Shown here one piece after another: positions 24,391 to 37,300 of a stretch of 64,000 nt of DNA. A program made the position numbers and the translations under genes. The notes beneath the pieces were generated by a model, which worked only from the letters and a program-made list of their open reading frames with translations, was not told the origin of the DNA and ran no database searches. The stretch lies in contig OU744731.1 in NCBI GenBank assembly GCA_916613615.1, forward strand, positions 59,588,289 through 59,652,288, written 5' to 3'. Position 1 is the stretch's first letter; every line of letters begins with the position of its first letter. This stretch comes from Steromphala cineraria (lineage: Eukaryota; Mollusca; Gastropoda; Trochida; Trochidae).

Positions 24391-25899
24391 TTAAAGCAAT
24401 CTTGGTTAGATTTTGTTTTGGTAACACATTACATGATGTACTCTGCGCAGATACAGATATAATCCCAAGTATTACCTCAGACCATTCTATTGTGACAATT
24501 ACAATTAACTCATCACAAATGGCAAGGGGTAAGGGGTTCTGGAAGTTAAACATTCCATTTATACGGGATCCAGACTATATTAAAAATGTATAGGATAAAA
24601 TTAAAACAACTCTGCTGAAATATCAGATCCCTGACCAGCAGGAAAAAATTTAAAATATGAACTAAATGATCAGCTATTGAAATAAGGGGCATCACTATAT
24701 ATTATTCTTCAACAAAAAAAAGAAGTAAAAGAGTCAGATTTGGAGAAAAAAATGCAAGAGCTTGAAATTAAATTAGATAATGGAAGAAGCTGTGAGTGAG
24801 AAAGAAAATATTCTAAAAAATATTAATGATACTAGGGTAGAACTAGAAGAAATAAATAAGGAAAATACTAAAGGACTTTTTATGAGATCAAAAGCTACAT
24901 GGATTGAATATGGTGAAAAACCTAGCAAATATTTCTTGCACTTAGAAACTAGGAACTTTTTAAATATATCAATTACAAAACTTGTTAGGAATGATGGGTC
25001 TGAAATAAATAAACAAGAAGACATACTAGATGAAACCCCAACAAATTATGAAAAATTATACTCTAGGGAAGAATGTTCAGGGATAGATCTTGAAACTTTG
25101 TTCTCAGATACAAATGTCCCAAGATTGTCTGATTTGGTATCATCAAATCTAGAGGGCGAAATAACATGAAAAATGTTTACATGTACTGAAAAAAAATGAA
25201 AAATGAAAAAACACCAGGAAAAAAAAATGGTGTGATTTAAATAAATTCTTGATTAATTCTTTAAATTTAAACTATGCTTATGAAAATGGTTCCCTATCTG
25301 TAACCCACAAACAAGGATTAATTACATGCTTCCAAAACCAAATAAACCTAAACAATATCTTAAATCATGGCGCTCTATAAGTTTTGCTAAATACTTCATA
25401 CAAAATTGCATCTGCTGTGATATCAAAATAGATTAATCCCATATTACCCTCAATTATTAATGAAGATCAAAAGGGCTTTGTACCAGGTAGATATATAGGT
25501 GAAGTAACTAGACTGATTTATGATATTATGGATTATACTGAGACATTTCAAACACCAGGATTATTATTATTATTTGATTTTGAGAAGGCTTTTGATTCTG
25601 TGGATGGAAACTTTATTAAGAATGTACTCAATTTCTTTAATTTTGGACCAAGTCTATGTTTTCTGTTCATTAAATGACATTGAATCATGTGTTCCTGTAA
25701 ATGGATTTGGAAGAGGTTGTAGACATGGAGATCCGATCTCACCATATATATTTATGTTATGTGTAGAAATTCTGGCACTTTTGATAAGGAAAGACAAGCA
25801 GATTAAAGGTATTAAAATTGGTAACATTGAAAGTATTTTGGCACAGTTTGCAGATGATACCTCATTAACGCTAGATGGTACAGAAAAATGCCTCTATCA

Positions 25900-26130
25900 G
25901 TGATCAATCTACAGATATGACCCTATGAGTCAATGGACTCACTACCAAAAAGTGTGAGACCAAGCTGATTTAAATGAGTCCTTTAATAAGTAAGCACATA
26001 GTATCACAAAAAAAACTATGCATCCCAGGACTCACAGCTTAAATTTCTATGAGTCCTTTCTAAATTTTATGAGTATTTGAAGCAGGACTCTCAGGTAAAT
26101 TTATCCCTGCTCTATGCAGTACTTCATGTG
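25900..26130. other. unidentified insertion interrupting the LINE reverse transcriptase
   Basis: LINE coding text stops after 'agatggtacagaaaaatgcc' (about 25893) and resumes near 'aagattttcaggacctaaag' (about 26146). The intervening ~230 bases contain repeated 'atgagtcc' and 'aggactca' motifs. Ends and type are not resolved. Confidence 0.4.
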
Positions 26131-27520
26131 TTAACATTTTTTTGCAAGATTTTCAGGACCTAAAGTAAATACTGAGAAAACAAGATTGATATGGATAGGA
26201 TCAAAAAAGAGATCCAAACACACAAGATGTGCAAGGATTTCAATCTAGATTGGACACAGTCATAATTTAATTTGTTAGATATCAAATTTGATGTAGATGA
26301 TGTAGAATTAAATCATCCCTTTTCATCATTACCAAGCCCATCAGATGATGCAATTCTATCTTTTCAGAAAAGATGTTTTGAGTTTGTATGGAAGGGTAAA
26401 AAAGATAAGATTAAAATGATTGTTTTTACATCTATTGCCAAAAATAAAGGAATCAATGTTTCAATAATAGAAAATATAATATAATTGCAGAAAATAGTAT
26501 GGATTAAAAGACTGCTTTATAACAATTCCATATGGAGTAAAAATACCTCAGTATATATTACAAATAGCCAGAGATTATGGTTTGTGGATGGTAGTTATAT
26601 AAGCAACTGTATGCTACCTACTATTTCAAATAGATTTTGACAGGATGCTATAAAAGCATGGGCTGACTACTTACTAGTATGTTACCAAGAGAATGGAGAT
26701 TGCCCTCTTGTTTTAAATCAGTCTCGCTCAACATTAATATGCTAAGTGGTGGAAAAACAATCTTCAATACAAATCTGGAAAAGATGAGTATAACATATTT
26801 AAGAAATATTATGAATGAAACTGGTAATGTTATGTCATTTGAAGAATTAGGTAACAAATATGACGTTTCTGTTGATTTTCTTACATAGCAGGATATTACG
26901 AGAGCCGTACTCCAATACTTGAAAAACAGAAATTTCAATTTCAGTCAAGAGATAAATATACAATACTATCCAATTCTTCCAATAAATATTTCCAAACTTG
27001 CCAACAACAAAAATTTGTATCAAATATTGTGTCAATTTAGTTTTAATAAAACTACTTGCCAGCTGAAATGGGAAGAACTATTTGTAAATGACTTTCAACA
27101 AAATGAATGGGAAAACATAAATATGATGCCTAATCGGTGCACACAAGTGTTAACTTTAAATGGTTTCAAACTTTCAATATAGGATAACTTGAAATATTTT
27201 GACAACAAACACTTTATTGCATAAGATTGGATACATCAATCCACCATTGTGCTCCTTCTGTAAACACTAAACAGGTGCCTGAATGCATTGTTCACTTGTG
27301 TGACTGTAATCATGTTAAAAAAGTGTGGCAAGAATTGACAGAATGGCTAGATGACTTGGCTGAAGGATGTATTGAATTAACACCAGAAAATATTATTTTT
27401 GGCTTGAAGGGTAAAAATAACAACCCATTAAATGCCATTTGTTTGTTGGTAAAACAAAATATTTACAGTTCTAGCAGAACAGGAAAAAAACTAAACTTTG
27501 GCTTTATGCAGTAAGAATTA

Positions 27521-27690
27521 TTATAATACTATGAGGCATGTAAATTTATTGCTTGTACAATTAATTTTGGTCCTCTTTTCACACTTTATTCCAGCCCATC
27601 AAGACTGATGTTACTAAATCTTTATGAAGATATTAATTCTTGATTAAAATAGAAAATGATGTAAATCACCGTTGAACTGCAATATCAATT
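27521..27690. other. spacer after the LINE
   Basis: Possible untranslated 3' end of the LINE; nothing distinctive seen. Confidence 0.3.
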
Positions 27691-27699
27691 AGTGATGGT

Positions 27700-28190
27700 A
27701 CTGAATCTTTATGATGATGATCTTTAAGATCTCTATGATCTCACTGTCCGGCTCACATATTGATCAAATTTAATATGGAGATACATAATCATATGAAGGT
27801 GTGTCATGAAGAACAATTTTGAAAATATTTTTATAAAATTTTGCCTTTTTTGGCCAAAAATGAGGACTCTGTTGGAAAACTGTTACAAGTCCTGTCCGGC
27901 TCACAACTTCTTAATTAATCATCACATATTGATCCAATTTAATATGGAGACACATAATCATATGAAGGTGTGTCATGAAGAACAATTTGGAAAATATTTT
28001 CATAAAATTTTTCCTTTTTTGGTTAAAATTTAGGACTCTGTTGGAAAACTGATACAAGTCCTGTCCTGCTCACTGCTTCTTAACTAATAATTCAATTGGA
28101 TCAAATTTGATATGGAGATACATACCGGTAATCATATGAGGGTGTGTCATGAAAAACAATTTTTAAAATATGTTTGTTTTCATATGATTA
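27700..28190 (+). repeat. ~169-bp tandem array, three copies
   Basis: 'tatggaga(t/c)acata' occurs at 27774, 27943 and 28111 (periods 169 and 168), followed each time by 'atcatatga(a/g)ggtgtgtcat'. 'ctgtccggctcac' precedes the first two. Short frames here are chance readings. Confidence 0.85.
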
Positions 28191-28559
28191 AATTGATCTT
28201 GGAGATCCAAATACGTGATACATAAATTCATTCGTTGGATTTTAATTTTGTCAGTTTACTCGAATCATGCCTAACAGTGAACATAAAGTTAATATCATTT
28301 AGGTTTTTTTTATAAGAACAGTTTCCTTCATCCTGGAAAAGTTGTGTTATTTTGTGCGACTAAAATTAATCGTCAATATGATAAGGAAAACCTATACATA
28401 TTGTGCAATTTGCAGGGGATATAGCTCGACCATGTCACCTGCTTGTTTTTCTTTTGTATACATAATGTCTATTGTCATTGTCAACAAGCAACAAACAAAT
28501 GTCAAATCTAAACATCTTATGGGAAATAAAAACTTCCCCGCAGCAGAATTTGAAAACCA

Positions 28560-29715
28560 TTAGGGCTATGAAGCTCTAACTTGGTATGTATCATCCTTGG
28601 AAGAGTAAAAAATTTTGAAAAGGTTTTCGTTACAATCTGTTCAAGGTAAAGGTCACAGCAAGGTCACGACTTTAGCATGGTTTTTGCGAAAATGCTTTAT
28701 TTTAACAATGAACACTTTTAATCAATAGATGATTGTTATACTCAATGAAAAGTGTTCATTGATTGTGTAACCTTGAAGGTCAAAGGTCAAGGTCATGAGA
28801 TTTCTGTTATTACAATGTGCAACTAATTTGGATATAACTTTATCCCATAAGGCTTATCAGAACTCAAAAACATGTGTAAGTGTTTACACCTCTGGTGACT
28901 TAGAATGACATGTTCACTTTCAAGGTCAAAGGTCAAGGTCACGAAATATAAAATCACTAAAAAATTCCTTGTAAACGCGATAACTGGAAAAGTTTTTGTG
29001 CCATGAAGCTCTTACTTGGTATATATCATCCTTGGAAGAGTAACAAATTTTGAAAAAGTTTTCGCTACAATCTGTCCAAGGTCAAGGTCACAGCGAGGTC
29101 ACGACTTTAGCATGGTTTTGCGAAAATGCTTTATTTTAACTATGATCACTTTTAATCAATAGATGATTGTTATACTCAATAAAGAGTGTTCATTGATTGT
29201 GTAACCTTGAAGGTCAAAGGTCAAGGTCATGAGATTTGTGTTATTACAATGTGTAACTAATTTTGATATAACTTAATCCCGTTAAGCTTTTCAGAACTCA
29301 TAAATATGTTCACTTTCAAGGTCAAAGGTCAAGGTCATGAGTTATAAATTCACTAAATTTTTTTTTGTAAACGTGTTAACTTGAAAGTTTTTGTGCTATA
29401 AATTTGGTTTATATCTCTTGAGAAGAACAAAATTTTGGAAAGGTTTTGGGTACGAACTGTCAAAAGTCAAGGTCACAGCAAGGTCAACAAATATTGAGAA
29501 ACTTTATTATTTTAACTTTCAACACTTTATTTTGTTACATTAATGTTATTTTCAATGAAATGTATTCATTGATTGCGTGACCTTGAGTGTCAAACGTCAA
29601 GGTCACAAGCAAATGCCCAATATGCTGAGGCTTGTAGAAGGCGGAACAGGGTAAGGCGAAACCCCAAGTTTCGGGGCTGCTCTGTTTTTGCGGTGTCCCG
29701 CAAACACTAATCTAG
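28560..29715 (+). mobile_element. non-autonomous Helitron-like element (3' end defined, 5' end not)
   Basis: The right end has a perfect hairpin TTTGCGG-TGTC-CCGCAAA (29687-29704), then seven bases, then CTAG (29712-29715) followed by T. This is the standard Helitron 3' terminus (hairpin, short spacer, CTRR, insertion before T). The interior is a tandem of ~400-435-bp blocks starting at about 28567, 29002 and 29393, each with 'gtcaaaggtcaaggtca' and 'ggtcacagc(a/g)aggtca'. I found no convincing 5' TC terminus, so the left limit given is only where the blocks begin. Confidence 0.55.
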
Positions 29716-29773
29716 TTTTTTTTACAAAACTTGCTATTTGATTAGACCTAATGGTGGTGTTGTGCCTTTAGCT

Positions 29774-30771
29774 ATTTTTATGCCCCCGAATCGGAGATTC
29801 CAGGGGTATATTGTTTTTCACCTGTCCGTCTGTCTGTCCGTCTGTCTGTCCGTTTGTCCACAAAAACTCTAACCTTGGTCATAACTTTTGATTGGTCAGA
29901 GCTAGGTCTTTGATACTTGACATATGGATCCCTTGTGATGAGACCTTTCAGATGACACCATGACATTTGACCTTGTGACCTTGACCTTGACACAGCGAGC
30001 CGTTTCCGAAAACTTTAACCTTGGCTGTAGTTTCTATACTGTCAGTGCTAGGTCTTTGATACTTGACATGTGTATCCCTTGTGATGAGACCTTTCAGATG
30101 ACACCATGATATTTGACCTTTTCCGTCCGTCCGTCCGTCCGTCTGTCCGTTTGTCCAAAAAACTTTAACCTTGGTCATAACTTTTGATTGGTCAGAGCTA
30201 GCTCTTTGATACTTGACATATGGATCCCTTGTGATGAGACCTTTCAGATGACACCATGACATTTGACCTTGTGACCTTGACCTTGACGCAGCGAGCATTT
30301 TAAACTTTAACCTTGGTCATAACTTTTGATTGGTCAGAGCTAGCTCTTTGATACTTGACATATGGATCCCTTGTGATGAGACCTTTCAGATGACACCATG
30401 ACATTTGACCTTGTGACCTTGACCTTGACACAGCGAGCCTTTTCCGAAAACTTTAACCTTGGCTATAGTTTCAATACTGTCAGTGCTAGGTCTTTGATAC
30501 TTGACATGTGTATCCCTTGTGATGAGACCTTTCAGATGACAACATGATATTTGACCTTTTCCGTCCGTCCGTCCGTCTGTCCGTTTGTCCACAAAAACTT
30601 AACCTTGGTCATAACTTTTGATTGGTCAGAGCTAGCTCTTTGATACTTGACATATGGATCCCTTGTGATGAGACCTTTCAGATGACACCATGACATTTGA
30701 CCTTATGACCTTGACCTTGACACAGCGAGCAGGATGCATCCGGGGGCATGCATGTTTCACAAACACATCTT
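29774..30771 (+). mobile_element. 'tatgcccccg' MITE-like element, copy 2
   Basis: Same architecture and orientation as 21296-22290: 'tttatgcccccgaatcggag' at the left, 'gcatccgggggcatgcatg' at the right, and (CCGTCCGTCTG)n stretches at 29823-29858, 30122-30152 and 30560-30588 between the ~170-bp blocks. The reverse-strand frames of 68-116 codons are repeat by-products. Confidence 0.8.
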
Positions 30772-31382
30772 GTTTTTATTCTAGATTATCTATGTTTCTG
30801 GTTTCCATTTTGGTGCATTTAGGAGGTAGGATATGTTTCTGGACCATAACTAAAAAACTATTCAACTACTTTTTTTACAAAATTTGGAACGAGGTTAGAT
30901 CTAGGGTTGATGAGGTGCATCTTGCTATTTTGGATAGTCTGAATTTCTGACTTTTTGATGGTTTCCATGGCAACAATTTGAACTTAGTACATTTTGGGAG
31001 AATCTTCAATTCCAAGCAATAGCTCAAAAACTGTTAAATATTGTTTTACTTAACTTGGTGCGTAGTAGGATCTAGAAGAGAAGTAATGCCTCTGCTCCTT
31101 CAGTTCTTTTGTATTTTTCTTAATTCATGACAGAATTCATTCATTCACATGACCGAAAGACTGTTTTTAAATTCATCATTGTTATATAATGGAGGTAAAA
31201 TTACAGTGGGGGTATGTGAACTGTGCTCACTTTTGCCTTGTAATTCATAGCTCCATAGTTAGCTAATGAGGATTTGAAATTGTACATTTGGTGACTGTGT
31301 GACCCCTACTAAGGGGGAACCACATTTGCCACACCCTGTATTACAGTGGAATATCTGTAAGTATTAACTTGCATGTTTCCAG
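30772..31382 (+). other. 5' flank / leader of the Helentron gene
   Basis: Non-coding. It contains repeated text such as 'ctatgtttctgg' and 'tatgtttctggaccataact', and a small hairpin CCCCT-acta-AGGGG (31303-31316). Immediately before the start codon, 'ttgcatgtttccag' resembles a 3' splice site, so the ATG could lie at the start of an exon. The Helentron 5' terminus must be somewhere here or slightly upstream; I could not place it. Confidence 0.45.
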
Positions 31383-34300
31383 ATGCCGAGGAAGAAGAAC
31401 TGGCGGAAGGGACTTGGGCGTAAGAAGACTGTGACTGAGGAGGCTGTCCTCACTAAAAACAGTACATCTGATCCGCCGGAACCTGGTGCTCCTAACGGGT
31501 TCCGTGCTAAAACTAGGAGCAAAACCACTGATCCGGGTCAACCTGTTATTGCTCGCAGGTTGCTCCCTACTGATATGAGCAAAGATACAAATGAACCTGA
31601 GGTGGCTGCCCTCAACCAATCTAAAAACAGCCCTGATCTTGATGATCAGTTGCAACCTATGCATCCCACAGTTGGCTTTTCAAATGAACCTGAGGTGGCT
31701 GCCCTCAACCAATCTAAAAACAGCCCTGATCTTGATCAGTTGCAACCTATGCATCCCACAGTTGGCTTTTCAAATGAACCTGAGGTGGCTGCCCTCAACC
31801 AATCTAAAAACAGCCCTGATCTTGATCAGTTGCAACCTATGCATCCCACAGTTGGCTTTACAAATGAAACTGAGGTGGCTGCCCTCAACCAATCTAAAAA
31901 CAGCCCTGATCTTGATGATCAGTTGCAACCAATGCAAACCAATTTGAATGATCACCAACCCCAACACAGTTCTGACCAAATGAATGATTATTCTGATCAC
32001 AATTCATTGCAACAAATGCACATTGAAACTGATGACAGCATTGAACCTGGTACTTCTACTTCTGTAACTGATGTTACTGGTAGCATGCAGTCAAACTGTT
32101 TTGTAATAAAAGCCTCTCTTCACCAGGGAGATATGTTTTTTGGACAGAACGCTGGCCGTCAATGTGTTGCAATGAGCTTATCATCAATGATACATTCAAA
32201 TGTGACAAATGCAACCGACTGGAACAGAAATGACCTACATGCCATAATGTTTCATGGCAATGAATTGTACACATCCTTACAACAGTTTGCCTCAATTGAC
32301 AATGCATACTTGAATGTGGAAGAGCTTCCAGAACATGTTGAGATCAATGGAACCATATTTCATTTGAGGTTAAGTCCTACTTTATTTGGTCTCTTGAGCA
32401 CACATACTGACTGTGACGCCGATGCAAGCATGTCTTTAAGAAATGCCTTGAGAAGATCCTTGGATTCTCACAATTATGCCTTTGTTACATTTTGTGAATC
32501 TACCTTTGCTGTTCTCTCTGTGAATGATACATTTCATGTGTTTGATTCACATTCACGAAACTCCGCTGGTGAACTTTCAGCTGATGGTACCTGTATTGTA
32601 GCACATTACAACACTTTGGATCAGGTACACGATCATTGCGCACGCCTTGCCAAGTCAATGAATTCTCACGTGAACTCTCAGTTTGAAGTAACTCCAATCA
32701 TTCTTACAACTTTTGCTTCTCAAGAAGGACTTGAAATACCAAATGAATCTGCAGGTGACAATGGTGACTCATTAACAGATACAGAAACACTGAGATCAAT
32801 TGAACAGGAGAATGATCAATCATCATCAAAGTCCATTGTCCGTAAAAGAAAATGCTCATTGTCAAAACGACAGAAACACAAGAAGACATTTATGAGGAAG
32901 TCTCGAGCTGAGAAAAGATCTTCTGACACTGTTGGACTTGAGGGATCACAATCTGCAAACAAACAGAGTAGATATTCTGTAGATGCTGTGTATAGAGAAC
33001 ACAAGAAGGAAGCAAGCAAAGTGAAATATGCAATGGATGAAAGCTATAAAGAGTCTGTAAAATCGGCCAGTACTGCTAAATATGCTACAAACTCAGAACA
33101 CCGTGAATCTGTAAAATCTGCAAGTACTGATAAATATGCATCAAATACAGACCACCGTGAATCTGTAAAATCTGCAAGCATTGATAAATATGCTACAAAC
33201 TCAGAACACCGTGAATCTGTAAAATCTGCAAGTACTGATAAATATGCATCAAATACAGACCACCGCGAATCTGTAAAATCTGCAAGCATTGCTAAATATG
33301 CTACAAACTCAGAACACCGTGAATCTGTAAAATCTGCAAGTACTGATAAATATGCATCAAATACAGAGCACCGTGAATCTGTAAAGTCTGCAAGTATTGA
33401 TAAATATGCTTCAAATTCAGAACACCGTGAAGCTTTGATATCAGCAGGAATTCACAAATATGCTACAAATTCAGAGTACCGTGAACATTTGATATCAGCA
33501 GGTATTGACAAGTATGCTTCAAATACAGAGTACCGTGAAGCAATGATATCAGCAAGTATTGACAAGTATGCTTCAAATACAGAGCACCGTGAGGCCATGA
33601 AGTCAGCAAGTATTGACAAGTATGCACACAATCCTAAACACAAAGCAAAGGTGAAGAGTTCAGTTAAAAAACACAGGCTTTCAAAGAAACAACAGCAACA
33701 AAATATGCAGCATGTTACTGATGCATTCAGGTTAGCAGTGAGAGAAGGTCCTGACTATGTGTGTGCTGTTTGTCACAGGAAATTGTTTCGTAAACAAGTT
33801 ATTCAGTGTAAGAGAGATTTCTACAAGGCAAAAGGTGTCAGTGCTCCATTAGTTGCTGATAAGTGCATCACAGATTCTTATTTGCATATCTGTTCTGAAA
33901 GTTGTCAGGAAAATTGTATCATTGCAAAGGGATCGTCATCAAAGTTATGGATTTGTCATTCATGTCATGAAAAAGTATCACGAGCAAAGATTCCAGGTGA
34001 ATCAGTTATCAACAACCTTCAGTTACAACCAATCCCTCCAGAACTTGAAACTCTGAATGAACTTGAAGAACATTTGGTATCATTGCACATACCGTTTATG
34101 AAACTTGTAGCTCTTCCAAAGGGCGCACAGAACTCAGTTCATGGGCCAGTTGTCAGTGTTCCAACAAACCTTGTTCAAACTGTGAATGCTTTGCCAAGAT
34201 CTGAATCAGAAGATCAGCTTGTTCAGGTGAAATTGAAAAGGAAATTGACTTACAAAGGGCACTATAAGAATCAATATGTGAACAAAGCCAATGTTCTAAA

Positions 34301-37300
34301 AGCTCTTCAGTATCTACATGACAACAACAGATACTACAGAGATATCAAACTGAATGAAAACTGGATCAATCCACTACCAGTTATTGATGAAGAAGATGAC
34401 AATGTTATGCAAATTGATGACCAATGTGACATAGACATTGAAAATGCTGAAAATGTTGACTTGACTCGTGAAGAATCTGACAATCATGGTATGTTGTTGG
34501 ACACATGCTTACAGCCTATTGACATTGGCCAGGAAATCCTTGATCAGCATTTTGATGAAGTAACTAGCGTTGCGCCAGCTGAAGGAAATAGACCCACACA
34601 CATGCTCCAAGACAATGATGATGAAGCCAAAGCATTTCCATGTCTGTTTCCAACAGGGGCTCCAATCTATCATGACAACCGTGAAGAGAAATTGACTCTT
34701 TCCCGTTACCTGCACTGCCGATTAATGAATGCTGATACGAGATGTGCACAAAGCATCCCATATATATTTCATGCTCAGTACAGGTCTGAACTTGAACAGG
34801 TAATCTCAAAAGCATCAATTGCTTTACGCAAAGGCTCAAGCAATCGATCTCAACCCAGTATCAATGCTGATACATTGACTGATCATGAGTCATTACGCAC
34901 CTTCTTGAAAAATGATGAAGGATACAAATTCTTGACACCAATTCGAGGAACACCTCCTTACTGGGCAACTGCTCAAAAAGATCTCTTTGCTATGATAAGA
35001 CAGCTTGGTATTCCAACATGGTTTTGCTCCTTCTCATCTGCTGAAACGCGATGGCCTGAAATAATTGAGAGCATTTTAAGAGAAACAGGAGATTTCCGTA
35101 AGGTTGATGAGCTCGACTGGAATGAAAAATGTGCCATACTGAGAAAGAATCCTGTAACTACTGCCCGTATGTTCGATCAGAGGTTTCATAACTTTTTACA
35201 AAATGTGATCATGTCACCTGCGCAACCCATTGGAAAAATCAAAGACTATTTCTTCCGTGTTGAATTTCAACAGCGAGGTTCACCACATGTGCATTGTTTA
35301 TTCTGGGTGGAAGATGCTCCAATAATTGATGAGCAAACTGATGATGAAGTTGTTGACTTTGTGAACAAGTATGTTTCCTGTGATATGCCAAATGAGGAAA
35401 ATGATCAAGAACTGCATGGAATTGTTGACAGTGTACAAAGACACAGTAAGAGACACTCAAAGACATGTAAAAAGAATGGAACACAATGCCGTTTCAATTT
35501 CCCACGTCCTCCCTCTGAAAAAACTTTTGTGTGTCGTTCAGAAACTAAGACTGTTGAAGTTCCAGTTGCTGATAATGACAGTATGACTGAAGATGAACGC
35601 AGAGATTTGCAAATTAAAATACAAGAGGCTATTGACAAGAACAGTCAAATCATGAACAAGGAACAAGCTAAAGAAATTCTTGGCAAAATCTGGCAAGCCC
35701 TACAGGATGAAAATCTCCATTTTGGATCTGTTGACGACCTCTTCACATACATTGGCATTTCTCAAGAGTTGTATGAAACAGCGTCAGAAACTCTTACCAA
35801 AAAAACCAGTGTTGTTCTCCAGAGAAAGACTTCAGATGTCTGGGTCAATCAATACAATCCTGATCTATTGCGCTGTTGGGCTGCCAACATGGACATTCAG
35901 TTTGTAGTCGATGCATATTCATGTGTTGTTTACATTGTGTCATACATTTCAAAAGCTGAAAAAGAAATGGGTTTGCTTTTAGAACGAGCACAGACTGAAG
36001 TCAGAAAGGAAGGCAATGTAGATGCTAAGAATGCAATGAGAAAGATTGGTACAAAGTACTTGAACAGTCGTGAAGTCAGTGCACAAGAAGCAATTTTCCG
36101 AGTATGCACACTTGATCTCAAAGGATGTTCACGGAAAGTTGAGTTCATCCCGACTGTCAATCGAATCAGAATGAGTATGCCACTTAAACAACTCAGAGAA
36201 AAAGTAGCAAAAGGAGAAATTGACAAAGATGATGTGTGGTTGCCCAGTACTGTTGACACACCAGAATTTCATGACATGTGCCAAGCTACATTTGTGTCTG
36301 AATACAGATTCCTTTCAAAATCTGAAGTTACTAATGTAGCAGAGGAAAAGCGCCGCACACCTGTCATTGCCTTACTGAACAACCTTGGTCATGTGAAAAA
36401 AAGAACAAATACTGATCCAGCAGTTGTCAGGTATGCCAGATTTTCAAAAGAGAAAGAGCCTGAAAAGTACTTCCAAGCTAGTATGGAATTGTTCCTTCCC
36501 CACACAAAAGAGATGCAATTATTGCCACCACAATTTCAAAATTATGAGCATTTCTACAATGATGGAGCAATTGCTACAGGTTCAGATGATGTTGAAGCTG
36601 TCAAATCAATTGTTGAAAGAAATAGACAAGTATTTGAGAAGAATGCTCACCAGATGCAACATGCAGAGGAAATACTAGAAAATGTTGGCAATCTTGAAGA
36701 TGCTTGGTCCCAGATCTGTCCACAAGCTGAGGTTGATAGACTTGAATGTGAGGATCTTAGACGCACTGCTGAACCAGTTGATCAGATTGAAACAGATGAT
36801 GAACAAAACATTCCAGATTTACTTCCTCATGAGGAACGAGTTTCAAGATCTGAATCAATACAAACAAATGTCTCAAAGGAAGAAGCACAAAGAATCCTCA
36901 AATCATTGAATGATAAACAAAAAGAAGTTTTCTACAACCTGAGACAATGGTGTCTAGACAAACGAAATGGCAAAGATCCTGAACCTTTTCATGTATTTCT
37001 GACTGGTGGTGCAGGTACTGGGAAGTCACATTTGGTAAAAGCCATTTATTATGAAGTCACACGTTTACTTGCGCCAACTTTGGATCGCCCTGATGACACC
37101 TCAGTTCTGCTAATGGCACCGACTGCAAATGCTGCATTCAACATCAAAGGTTCTACAATTCACTCTGGTTTGTCCATTGGAATCGCAGTTCCAAATCAAT
37201 ATCAGTATCTGTCTGAAGATAAACTGAATACATTGAGGTCAAAACTTGGCACTGTCGAAATTCTTATCATTGATGAGATTTCTATGGTTCACCAGAAGCT

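Larger units (their letters stand above)
23113..27520 (+). pseudogene. degenerate L1/Tx1-like non-LTR retrotransposon
   Basis: Fragments in shifting frames give an apurinic-type endonuclease (start 'LNCRGLNNN'; GDWN at 23720-23731; SDHS at 24477-24488). A linker follows with the pattern typical of L1/Tx1 elements, 'WIEYGEKPSKYFLHLETRN' (24780-25169). Then comes reverse transcriptase ('GFVPGR', 'DFEKAFDSV', 'GCRHGDPISPYIF', FADD at 25847-25858), and a C-terminal Cys/His zinc-knuckle region (about 27227-27360). Numerous stops and frame changes make it dead. It is interrupted by a MITE at 23898-24390 and by unrelated sequence at about 25900-26130, and its 5' part is tandemly duplicated. The clade assignment is from motif style and is not tested. 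Confidence 0.85.

Noticed and set aside
30772..31382. Exact Helentron 5' terminus
   Set aside because: I looked for short asymmetric inverted repeats shared with the region after 41213 and found none I could defend.
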